From Phenylobacterium sp. (GTDB taxonomy: Bacteria > Pseudomonadota > Alphaproteobacteria > Caulobacterales > Caulobacteraceae), in assembly GCF_016124325.1 (NCBI RefSeq), contig NZ_WGNY01000033.1, positions 1 to 64,000 on the forward strand: a stretch of 64,000 nt of DNA. The letters run 5' to 3'. Each line of letters opens with the position of its first letter. Positions within the stretch are counted from its first letter, which is position 1. Shown here piece after piece: positions 57,167-64,000 of the stretch. Below the pieces are notes generated by a model. The model ran no database searches and had not been told where the DNA came from. It worked only from the letters and a program-made list of their open reading frames with translations. The translations under genes and the position numbers were made by a program.

Positions 57167-57904
57167 ATGATCGAGCAGACGATCGACATCGCCACCAAGG
57201 ACGGGGCGATGGCGACCTTCATCGCCCACCCCGAGCGCGACGGGCCGTTCCCCGTCGTGCTCTTCTACATGGACGCCCCGGCGATCCGCGAGGAGCTGCG
57301 CGACATGGCCCGTCGCATCGCCACGGTGGGCTACTATGTCATGCTGCCCAATCTCTACTACCGGCGCGGCGTGATGGAGCTGGCGGACCTCCCGGCGCTG
57401 CCGGAGGCCGAGACGCGGGCGCGGATGTTCGACCTCATGGGCTCGATCAACATCCCGCTGGTCATGGCCGACACCGATTGCCTGCTCGACTTCGCCGACC
57501 GCGATCCGGCGGCGAGCCCGGGGCCGGCGGGGGCCATCGGCTATTGCATGAGCGGCCAGTACGCGATCAACGCCGCCGCCCGCCATCCCGAGCGCATCGC
57601 CTGCGCGGCCTCGATCTACGGGGTCCAGCTCGTCACCGACCAGCCCGACAGCCCGCACCTGGCCGCCCAGAAGACGGACGCGGAGTTCTACTTTGCCTGC
57701 GCCGAGCACGACGCCTACGCCCCGCTGGAGATGGTCGAGGCCCTGAGCGACGCCCTGAAGGGCGCGGGCGCCAACGCCGAGGTCGAAATCTACATGGGCG
57801 CCCACCACGGCTTCGCCTTCCCCCAGCGCGCGGTCTACGACAAGACGGCCGCCGAACGGCACTGGGAGCGCCTGTTCGCGCTCTTCTCGCGGAATTTGAG
57901 CTAG
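57167..57904 (+). CDS. dienelactone hydrolase family protein
   Basis: A 245-residue protein. PVVLFYMDAPAIREELRDMA, LPNLYYRRG, and the nucleophile elbow AIGYCMSGQYAIN with Cys in place of Ser (G-x-C-x-G-G family; here the second G is Q-flanked). The His is in YMGAHHGFAFPQR. It cleaves a lactone or ester bond. Tightly linked to the SDR gene; the same family also appears at 6625. Confidence 0.88.
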   Translation: MIEQTIDIATKDGAMATFIAHPERDGPFPVVLFYMDAPAIREELRDMARRIATVGYYVMLPNLYYRRGVMELADLPALPEAETRARMFDLMGSINIPLVMADTDCLLDFADRDPAASPGPAGAIGYCMSGQYAINAAARHPERIACAASIYGVQLVTDQPDSPHLAAQKTDAEFYFACAEHDAYAPLEMVEALSDALKGAGANAEVEIYMGAHHGFAFPQRAVYDKTAAERHWERLFALFSRNLS

Positions 57905-57963
57905 GGCGCCATCTTCGCGCCTCCCTGCGAGCAAGTGTAGTATGGCCGCCGAGGAGACCGCCC

Positions 57964-58830
57964 ATGACCAACCTGAACATCCGCCGCGTGGCCGGCGCGC
58001 TGGGCGCTGAGATCACCGGCGTCGACCTGTCGAAGGATCTGGCCGACGAGACCATCGCCGAGATCCGGCGCGCGCTGGTCGAACACCAGGTGATCTTCTT
58101 CCGCGACCAGGACCTGACGCCCGAGCGGCAGGCGGCGTTCGGCCGCCGCTTCGGGCCGCTGAACATCCACCCCTACGTCAGCGGCATGGCCGGCCAGCCC
58201 GAGGTGATGGAGATCATCAAGGAGCCGTCGGACCGCATCAACTTCGGCGGCGGCTGGCACTCCGACATGAGCTTCCTGCGCACGCCCTCGATCGGCTCGA
58301 TCCTCTACGCCGTCGAACTCCCCGAATACGGCGGCGACACCCTGTTCGCCAGCCAGGCCGCGGCCTATGACGCGCTCTCGGATGGCCTCAAGGCGACGCT
58401 GGATGGGCTGAACGCCGTCCACTCCGCCAGCCGCGAATACGCCGCCACCGGCGCCTCGGCGCAGAAGCGCGGCTCGATGCAGGTGGCCGCCGAGGCCGAC
58501 GGCTACGTGGGCGAATACGTCCACCCCATGGTGCTGACCCACCCCGAGACCGGCCGCAAGGCGCTGTACGTAAATCCCGCCTTCACGATGAAGATCGAGG
58601 GCTGGAAGACCAGCGAATCCAAGGCGCTGCTGGAATATCTTTTCCAGCATTCGCGCTACGAGGCGTTCACCTGCCGCTTCGCCTGGGCCAAGGGGTCGGT
58701 CGCCTTCTGGGACAACCGCTCGGTCTGGCACTTCGCGCTCAACGACTATCCCGGCCAGCGCCGGCATATGCGCCGCGTGACCGTGGACCCCTGGCCCCAG
58801 GCCGCGAGCGTTCCGGCGGCCGCGGAGTAG
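57964..58830 (+). CDS. TauD/TfdA-family Fe(II)/2-oxoglutarate dioxygenase
   Basis: Start ATG 57964; 288 residues. Iron ligands His99 and Asp101 in FGGGWHSDMSFLRTPS and His256 in DNRSVWHFALNDYPGQRR; the 2-oxoglutarate Arg is in the C-terminal RRHMRRVTVDP. HQVIFFRDQDLTPERQAAFG is the usual N-terminal block. It hydroxylates an organic substrate such as a sulfonate, phenoxyacid or ester. Taurine specificity is not shown. Confidence 0.9.
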   Translation: MTNLNIRRVAGALGAEITGVDLSKDLADETIAEIRRALVEHQVIFFRDQDLTPERQAAFGRRFGPLNIHPYVSGMAGQPEVMEIIKEPSDRINFGGGWHSDMSFLRTPSIGSILYAVELPEYGGDTLFASQAAAYDALSDGLKATLDGLNAVHSASREYAATGASAQKRGSMQVAAEADGYVGEYVHPMVLTHPETGRKALYVNPAFTMKIEGWKTSESKALLEYLFQHSRYEAFTCRFAWAKGSVAFWDNRSVWHFALNDYPGQRRHMRRVTVDPWPQAASVPAAAE

Positions 58831-58833
58831 GGG

Positions 58834-59271
58834 CTACTGGCCCGCGGCGACGCGGGTCCAGGTCTGGCCCTTGCAGATCAGGCGGCCCAGCACGCAGCCC
58901 TTGGCTTCGAGCTGATTGGCGTCGATCGGCTTGGCGATGCCGGTGAGCGTGATGTTCAGGTCGGGCACGAACACCTTGCCCTTCCAGGAGCCGCTGTCGG
59001 TCTTGGAAAGGTCGTGGAGCAACTCCATGCCGACCAGTTCCTTGCCGCTGCCCTCCAGGGAGTCGGCCTTGGCCTTGGCGCTGGCCCAGACGACGTAGCC
59101 GCAGGCCGCCTCGCCGCAGCGCCGGATCTCGACGTGGACCGAGTTCTTGGGATTGCGCCAGACGCCGAAGATGGCGGGGGTGTCCGGGCCGGCCGTGGCG
59201 GCCTGGACGGGCGCGGCCGAGCCGAGCGCGGCGCTGAGGAGGAGGATGGTCGCCAGGATGCGGCCGGTCAT
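58834..59271 (-). CDS. exported DUF2147 protein
   Basis: Start at the ATG complementary to 59269-59271, overlapping the upstream stop; 145 residues. Signal peptide (ILATILLLSAALGSAAPVQA). The mature part is a DUF2147 beta-barrel: IFGVWRNPKNSVHVEIRRCG, AACGYVVWA, VFVPDLNITLTG, CVLGRLICKGQTWTRV, with four cysteines that may pair. Lipocalin-like periplasmic proteins of unknown ligand. Last gene of the GT-HpnL-like operon. Confidence 0.82.
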   Translation of the reverse strand: MTGRILATILLLSAALGSAAPVQAATAGPDTPAIFGVWRNPKNSVHVEIRRCGEAACGYVVWASAKAKADSLEGSGKELVGMELLHDLSKTDSGSWKGKVFVPDLNITLTGIAKPIDANQLEAKGCVLGRLICKGQTWTRVAAGQ

Positions 59272-60275
59272 TGTGGTTGGCCTTCTTTCGGAATAGGCGG
59301 CGCCTCGAAGCGCCAGAGCCCCAGCCCCAGTACGCCCAGTGTGAGTTCGCGGAGGCGCCGCAGGAGGGATAGCGCCAGCGCCTGGTTCGGCGGAATGCCG
59401 AGGGCCGAACAGATAAGTACGTAGCCGCCTTCCTGCACCCCCAACGCGCCGGGAATGGCGAATCCGAGCGCCCGCGCGCCCTGCGCCATGCTCTCGAGCA
59501 CCAGCGCATGGGTCCATGAGGCTTCGAGGCCCACCGCCCAGAGTGCGGCCCAGGTCTCGACGACGCCCAGGGCCCACGACAGCAGGTGCCACAGCATCGA
59601 GTGCGCCAGGCGGGCCGTGCGGCTGCAGATGATCCGTACCTCCTCGCCCAGGCCCGCGAGCTGTCCGAGCGCGCCGCTGGTGCGCGCCGTGACGCGGTCG
59701 AGCAGGCGCAGGGAGCCCAGCCGCTCGGCGGCGACCAGCGCCAGCGTCGCCAGGACGCCGGCGATGGCGATCTGTCTGGCGAGTTGGTCGATGCGCGGAT
59801 CGGCGATCACGGCCGAGGCGGCGCCCAGGCCGATCAGCACGAAGAGCACCAGGCAGACGACGCCAAGGGCCGCGTCGACGATACAGCTCGCCGCCGAGGT
59901 GCGGAGCGGCAGGGCGGGGCCCACCGCGAGCCGGGCGCGCACGACGTCGCCACCGACCTGCGCCACCGGCAGCAGCGCGTTCACCGCCTCCTTGATCAGG
60001 CGCATCCGGAACGTGGCCGCGACGGTGGGCTGCTGCGGCCGGGTCAGCAGCGCGCGCCATCCCAGCGCGGCCGTGAACGTCACGGGCAGGTGGGCGGCGA
60101 TCACCACGAGAGCCGCGGCCCGTACGTCGAGCAGGGTCGCCAGCACGGCGCGGGCGTCGTTGGCGATGACGATGGCGGCGAACAGGCAGACGCCCAGGCC
60201 CAGGAGCCACGCGTGTCGCGCCTTCAGGCCGCCCGGCGCGCCGGCCGACCGGGTGAGGGCTCCACGCTCGGTCAT
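59268..60275 (-). CDS. HpnL-like lysylphosphatidylglycerol-synthase-TM/flippase-domain protein
   Basis: A 335-residue polytopic protein (about eight helices). The block IKEAVNALLPVAQVGGDVVR and GFAIPGALGVQEGGYVLICS are typical of the HpnL/UPF0104 family, members of which move or assist lipids, including hopanoid derivatives. No squalene-hopene cyclase lies in the window. Start and stop overlap both neighbours by four bases (ATGA). The upstream glycosyltransferase suggests synthesis and translocation of a glycolipid. Confidence 0.8.
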   Translation of the reverse strand: MTERGALTRSAGAPGGLKARHAWLLGLGVCLFAAIVIANDARAVLATLLDVRAAALVVIAAHLPVTFTAALGWRALLTRPQQPTVAATFRMRLIKEAVNALLPVAQVGGDVVRARLAVGPALPLRTSAASCIVDAALGVVCLVLFVLIGLGAASAVIADPRIDQLARQIAIAGVLATLALVAAERLGSLRLLDRVTARTSGALGQLAGLGEEVRIICSRTARLAHSMLWHLLSWALGVVETWAALWAVGLEASWTHALVLESMAQGARALGFAIPGALGVQEGGYVLICSALGIPPNQALALSLLRRLRELTLGVLGLGLWRFEAPPIPKEGQPQ

Positions 60276-61489
60276 CCGTAGGCCGCTCGCCGCTGGGCCT
60301 GTCCGTCGAACGGTCGCGCCGCGCGCGATGTGCCCCCCAGGGCTTCGTAGACGTCGAGCACGGTCGCGCAGCTCGCCGCCCAGTCATAGCGGCCGCTGGT
60401 CTTGCGTGCGGCGGCGCCCAGACGGGCCAGGACGGCCGGGTGATCGGCCAGGCGTCCGATCGCCTCGGCGAACCCCGCGGCGTCGCGCGAACCCGTCAGG
60501 ACGCCGTCCACGTCGGGCGTCACCAGCTCGCGTGTGCTGGGAACGTCGGGGCAGACCACCGCGAGACCGGCGGCCATGGCTTCCAGCGTCGCGTTGCCGA
60601 AGGCCTCGGTCTGGCTGGGGTTGAACATGATGTCCGCGCTGGCCACGGCCCGCCCCAGGGCCGCATCGGTCAGGAAGCCCGTGAAGACGCCCTGCGGCAG
60701 GCGGCTGCGCAGCCAGGCGCCGGCCGGGCCGTCACCCACCACCATGGGCCGGATGTTGGGCCGAGCGGCGAGGCGCTCGAACGTGCGGACGAAGATGTCG
60801 AGGCCCTTCTCCTGCACCAGGCGGCCCAGGAACATCACCGCCACGTCCTTGTCGCCCAGGCCCATCTCGCGGCGCCAGGCCGGGTCGCGCCGGGCCGGGG
60901 AGAAGCGAGACCGATCCACCCCGCGGCTCCAGATGCTCACCTTCGTTTTCGGCGCCTGGGCCTTCACCAGCTCGGCGATCGGGTTGTTCGGGGCCAGCAC
61001 GCAGTCGCAGCCGCCGTAGAAGCCCGCCAGGTAGCGCTCGGCCGCCGGCCGCAGCCATCCGAAGCCGTAGTAGGAGAGGTAGGTCTCGAAGCGGGTATGC
61101 AGGCTCGCGACGACCGGCGCGCCGAGCCGGGCGCCCATGCGCCGGGCCTGGACGCCCAGAAGGTCAGGCGCCGACAGGTGGATCGCGGTCGGCGCGAAGT
61201 CGAGAATGTCCTGGCGCAAGCGTCGGGGCAACGGCAGGGCCACCCGATACTCCCCCCGCCCGGGGATGGGCATGGAGGGCACGGAGACCAGGTCCCCCGC
61301 GGGCTCGAACGCGGGCGTGTCGGTGGTCGGCGAATAGACGCGTACGGCGGCGCCTTCGCTCACCAGATAGGCGACGAGGCGGTTCAGGGCCTGGTTCGCG
61401 CCATCCCGCGTGTAGTTGTAGTTGCCGGAGAACAGGGCGAGGCGCAGACCTGCCGCGCGGCCGTTCTCATTGAATGTGCAGGCGTTCAC
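60272..61489 (-). CDS. GT4-type glycosyltransferase
   Basis: A 405-residue GT-B fold protein. N-terminal RLALFSGNYNYTRDGANQAL matches lipid-modifying GT4 enzymes; VAVMFLGRLVQEKGLDIFVR, MVVGDGPAGAWLRS and FNPSQTEAFGNATLEAMAAG give the donor site with its conserved Glu residues. It probably adds a sugar from a nucleotide donor to a lipid (diglyceride or hopanoid type). First gene of a coupled three-gene operon. Confidence 0.88.
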   Translation of the reverse strand: MNACTFNENGRAAGLRLALFSGNYNYTRDGANQALNRLVAYLVSEGAAVRVYSPTTDTPAFEPAGDLVSVPSMPIPGRGEYRVALPLPRRLRQDILDFAPTAIHLSAPDLLGVQARRMGARLGAPVVASLHTRFETYLSYYGFGWLRPAAERYLAGFYGGCDCVLAPNNPIAELVKAQAPKTKVSIWSRGVDRSRFSPARRDPAWRREMGLGDKDVAVMFLGRLVQEKGLDIFVRTFERLAARPNIRPMVVGDGPAGAWLRSRLPQGVFTGFLTDAALGRAVASADIMFNPSQTEAFGNATLEAMAAGLAVVCPDVPSTRELVTPDVDGVLTGSRDAAGFAEAIGRLADHPAVLARLGAAARKTSGRYDWAASCATVLDVYEALGGTSRAARPFDGQAQRRAAYG

Positions 61490-61707
61490 GCGGACTCCAC
61501 GTGGTCGGCGGTCGTGAGGCTGGGCCGCTCGACCGCATCGGCTTCGGTGGCCAACTTTGTGACGACACGCAAGCTGTGATGCCTCCTTGGCGCGGGCGCG
61601 AGGTGCGAATTCGCGGCGCCTGTTGCAGCGGCGTCAGCGTGGCGCCGACGTCCGGGAATAGGCCACAAGCTCCAGCATTTCGGCTGAACTCGGGCTGAAC
61701 GCCCGCC

Positions 61708-63012
61708 TCAGCCGTCGGCCATCGCCAGCAGGGCCGAGAGCCCCACGCCCATGCCCCTGAGATTCTCGGGCTTGGAGACGTCGATCCATTCGTCCAGCGA
61801 ATGGGCCCGCCCGCCGGTTCCGCCGGAGCCGATGGTCACGGCCGGTATGCCCAAGCTGATCGGGATGTTGGAGTCCGTCGAACTGGCGCCCAACTCGGGC
61901 CGGTAGCCCGCGGCGCGCACGGCCGCGGCGGTCAACTGCACGATCGGGGCGTCCGGGCTGGTGGCGCCCGTGGGCCGGTCGCCGATCTGCTTGACGTCGG
62001 CGCTGATCCGGCCCGCGCGGGTAGAGCGCGCCGTGTTCTCGGCGTCGACCGCGTCCTTCACGATGGCCAGGAACTTCGCGTCCAGCTTAGCCAGTTCCGC
62101 GGCGCTTTCCGAACGCATGTCCACCTCCAGCCACACCGCGTTGGGGATCGAGTTCACGCTCGTCCCGCCGCCGACGACGCTGGTCATATAGGTGGTCTTG
62201 GGATCGGACGGAGTCTTGATCCGGTTCATCTCGACCACCGTCGTCCCCATGGCGGCCATGGGATTCACCAGGCCGAACGCGCCGTAGCTGTGGCCGCCGG
62301 GGCCCTTGAAGGTCACCCGGTAGCGGCGCGAGCCCACGGCTCCGTAGGTGATCCGGTCGGCGGCCGTCCCATCCATGGAGAAGAAGGCCGAGATGCGGTC
62401 CTTGTACTTGCCCTTGCCGAACAGGTAGCGCACGCCGCGCAGGTCGCCCGGGCCTTCCTCGCCCACGTTGCCGACGAAGAGGATGTCCTTCTTCGTCCTG
62501 ATCTTCGCGGCGTCCAACGCGCGGATGTAGGCCAGCTCCACCGCCAGCGAGTGCGTGTCGTCGCCTACGCCGGGCGCCATCAGCTTTGTGCCCTCGCGCC
62601 GCACCTTCACGTCGGTGCCGGCGGGGAAGACGGTGTCGAGGTGGGCGGCGAACACCACCACCGGGCCGCCCGCCGGGCCGGTCCCGCGGCGCAGGCCCAT
62701 GACGTTGCCCTCGGCGTCCATCTCCACGTCGGTCAGGCCCAGGGCCTTCAGTTTGGCCATGTAGGCCTCGCCCCGCGCCTTCTCCTTGAAGGGCGGAGCC
62801 GGAATCTCGGTGAGCTCGATGGTCTCGTCGACGACGCGGTCGTAGGTCTGGTCCAGATAGGCCATGGCGGCCTTGAAGCCGGCTCCGGCGCGGATCGACT
62901 GCAACGTCCGATCGGCCGCGGCCGGCCTTGCCGGCGCGTCGGCCGCCAGCACGCCCGCGGCGGGCGTAAGCGTCAGGACGGCGGCCAGCGCGTACCGCGA
63001 TAGACGTAACAT
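61708..63012 (-). CDS. exported M20-family metallopeptidase
   Basis: Start chosen at the ATG complementary to 63010-63012 with AAGGA about 10 bases upstream; an in-frame start at 63063 is less likely. 434 residues. Signal peptide (YALAAVLTLTPAAGVLAADA). Zinc ligands in VVFAAHLDTVFP, APGVGDDTHSLAVELAYI, and FVGNVGEEGPGDLRG, and a dimerisation domain after YRVTFKGPGGHSYGAF. It cleaves a small peptide or an N-acyl amino acid in the periplasm. Divergent from the DUF885 gene 182 bp away. Confidence 0.9.
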   Translation of the reverse strand: MLRLSRYALAAVLTLTPAAGVLAADAPARPAAADRTLQSIRAGAGFKAAMAYLDQTYDRVVDETIELTEIPAPPFKEKARGEAYMAKLKALGLTDVEMDAEGNVMGLRRGTGPAGGPVVVFAAHLDTVFPAGTDVKVRREGTKLMAPGVGDDTHSLAVELAYIRALDAAKIRTKKDILFVGNVGEEGPGDLRGVRYLFGKGKYKDRISAFFSMDGTAADRITYGAVGSRRYRVTFKGPGGHSYGAFGLVNPMAAMGTTVVEMNRIKTPSDPKTTYMTSVVGGGTSVNSIPNAVWLEVDMRSESAAELAKLDAKFLAIVKDAVDAENTARSTRAGRISADVKQIGDRPTGATSPDAPIVQLTAAAVRAAGYRPELGASSTDSNIPISLGIPAVTIGSGGTGGRAHSLDEWIDVSKPENLRGMGVGLSALLAMADG

Positions 63013-63194
63013 CGAAATGGAATCCTTGCGTCGAGCCCCCTGCATATCAGCCGATCCCACCACTTGGCGCTAGGTTGCGAGGGCAAGTCCTTTCGCATTA
63101 CCGGGAATTAATGCTGGGATCGTTCCCGCCGGCTTGCCGGGATCGCCCCGGCCCCTCTAAGCCAACGTCACACACGCGTTACAGGGAGACGTCC

Positions 63195-64000
63195 GTGCAG
63201 AACCGCAGGCAACTTCTGGGGGCCGCGGGCGCCCTGGCGCTGTCCGGCCGCGCATCGGTCGGTTGGGCCCAGCCCGCCCAAGGCGGCGCCGAGGCCCAGC
63301 TTTCCAAGCTGATGGACGATCTCTTCAGCGAGACGCTGGCCGACAGTCCCGAACTGGTCACCGGGCTCGGCCTCGACACCGGGGATCGCGCCGCGGCCAA
63401 GGCGAAGCTGCACGACGCGTCGCTGGCCGGCATCGCGCGTCGCCGCGCGCAGAACGCCGACCAGCTCCGTCGGCTGAAGGCCATCGAGCGCAGCCAGCTG
63501 TCGGGCATGGCGGCGATCAACTACGACACCCTGCTGTTCGGGCTGCAGACGACCGACGACGCCAACCGCCAGTTCGCCTACGGCGGCTCCGGCGCCGGCA
63601 GTCCCTACACGCTGAGCCAGATCGACGGCGCCTACACCTACGTTCCCGACTTCCTGTCGTCGCAGCACACCATCGAGACCCGCGAGGACGCCGAGGCCTA
63701 TGTCGCCCGCCTGGGCGAGTTCGCGCGGGTCATGGACGAGGAGATCGAATGCGCCCGTCGTGACGCGGGCCTGGGCGTGATCCCCCCCGACTTCGCCGTC
63801 GCCGGCGCGCTCGACCAGATGAAGGTGCTCCACGCGCCGCCCGAGACATCGAGCCTGGTAACCTCGCTCGTCGAGCGGGCAAAGGCCAAGGGGATCGCCG
63901 GCGACTGGGCCAAGGAAGCCGCCGCCGTCTACACGGCCAAGGTGCTGCCGGCGCTGGAGCGGCAGATGGCGCTGCTGGAGGAGCAGAAGGGCAAGGCCGT
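63195..64000 (+). CDS. Tat-exported DUF885 family protein (5' part; cut by window end)
   Basis: GTG start with GGGAG 8 bases upstream; about 268 residues are visible and the gene runs off the right edge. Tat-type signal: NRRQLLGAAGALALSGRASV then an Ala-x-Ala-like site. The mature region (LMDDLFSETLADSPELVTGL; AINYDTLLFGLQTTDDANRQ; YTLSQIDGAYTYVPDFLSSQ) is the helical DUF885 family, distant metallopeptidase relatives whose zinc motif would lie beyond the window. Divergent from the M20 peptidase. Confidence 0.82.
   Translation, partial: MQNRRQLLGAAGALALSGRASVGWAQPAQGGAEAQLSKLMDDLFSETLADSPELVTGLGLDTGDRAAAKAKLHDASLAGIARRRAQNADQLRRLKAIERSQLSGMAAINYDTLLFGLQTTDDANRQFAYGGSGAGSPYTLSQIDGAYTYVPDFLSSQHTIETREDAEAYVARLGEFARVMDEEIECARRDAGLGVIPPDFAVAGALDQMKVLHAPPETSSLVTSLVERAKAKGIAGDWAKEAAAVYTAKVLPALERQMALLEEQKGKA

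Noticed and set aside
61490..61707. 218-bp gap between the glycosyltransferase and M20 genes as a gene or RNA
   Set aside because: Only a short GGGCTGAAC-like direct repeat was seen; no usable reading frame or fold.

Overview
High-GC alphaproteobacterial chromosomal DNA, most likely Caulobacteraceae and plausibly Phenylobacterium or a close relative. The main reasons are: cckA lies directly after fliQ-fliR-flhB; CtrA-type boxes (TTAA-N7-TTAA and TTAACCAT) precede flagellar operons; a sigma-54-type -24/-12 element precedes flgF; and TonB-dependent receptors and PEPxxWA-CTERM proteins are present. The genus is inferred from gene content, not from a marker gene. No rRNA, tRNA, CRISPR array or complete insertion sequence was seen. 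No gene-free stretch exceeds 300 bases.

Left part (1-13986, almost all minus strand). A large RTX surface or secreted protein is cut by the left edge. It is followed by a secreted alkaline-phosphatase-superfamily enzyme with an MFS transporter, a Tat-exported DUF6134-type protein and a probable 48-residue gene. Then come five consecutive minus-strand genes: an MscS channel, a four-helix membrane protein resembling two tandem SLATT units, an intracellular S8 protease, a lipase-like hydrolase and a dienelactone-hydrolase-like protein. The protease and lipase genes are 11 bp apart. This is the best candidate here for an undescribed multi-gene system. An MFS gene follows.

14089-26492. Two TetR genes, an MFS gene and a TonB receptor sit next to a two-gene operon for an FAD-linked lactone-type oxidase and a DSD1-like PLP enzyme. 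The receptor and the oxidase promoters share TAG-N6-CTA palindromes, which suggests one import-and-catabolism regulon. Two 119-bp repeats made of two hairpins flank this region, show compensatory stem changes, and each supplies the TAG stop of a minus-strand gene. A VWA/CoxE protein, a divergent aldo/keto reductase-LysR pair with a perfect palindrome between them, a PEP-CTERM protein and a serine-recombinase relative lacking catalytic residues complete the block.

26612-35209. A GNAT acetyltransferase and a histone-deacetylase-family protein, then histidine phosphatase, xseB, ispA and dxs (the isoprenoid supply cluster). After these come an NTF2-like protein, a small membrane protein controlled by a divergent TetR with two 18-bp operators, a secreted esterase and a choice-of-anchor-A PEP-CTERM protein.

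35467-54946 is a flagellar island. flgF-flgG-flgA-flgH plus a small lipoprotein gene run leftwards; fliL-fliM-DUF6468-motE-like-TPR run rightwards from a shared regulatory region; fliO-fliP and flgB-flgC-fliE diverge from a CtrA box; fliQ-fliR-flhB-cckA follow another CtrA site. A Cu/Zn superoxide dismutase and a two-gene glycine-betaine-type ABC importer (permease fused to its binding protein) lie between fliE and fliQ. The genes cover the rod, the L-ring, the ring chaperone, the C-ring, the export gate and the kinase that activates CtrA.

55006-64000. An AHSA1/SRPBCC-ArsR pair with an upstream 14-bp palindrome, a tiny protein with a five-residue repeat, an SDR/dienelactone hydrolase/TauD-type dioxygenase series, a translationally coupled glycosyltransferase-HpnL-like-DUF2147 operon, an exported M20 peptidase, and the start of an exported DUF885 protein cut by the right edge.
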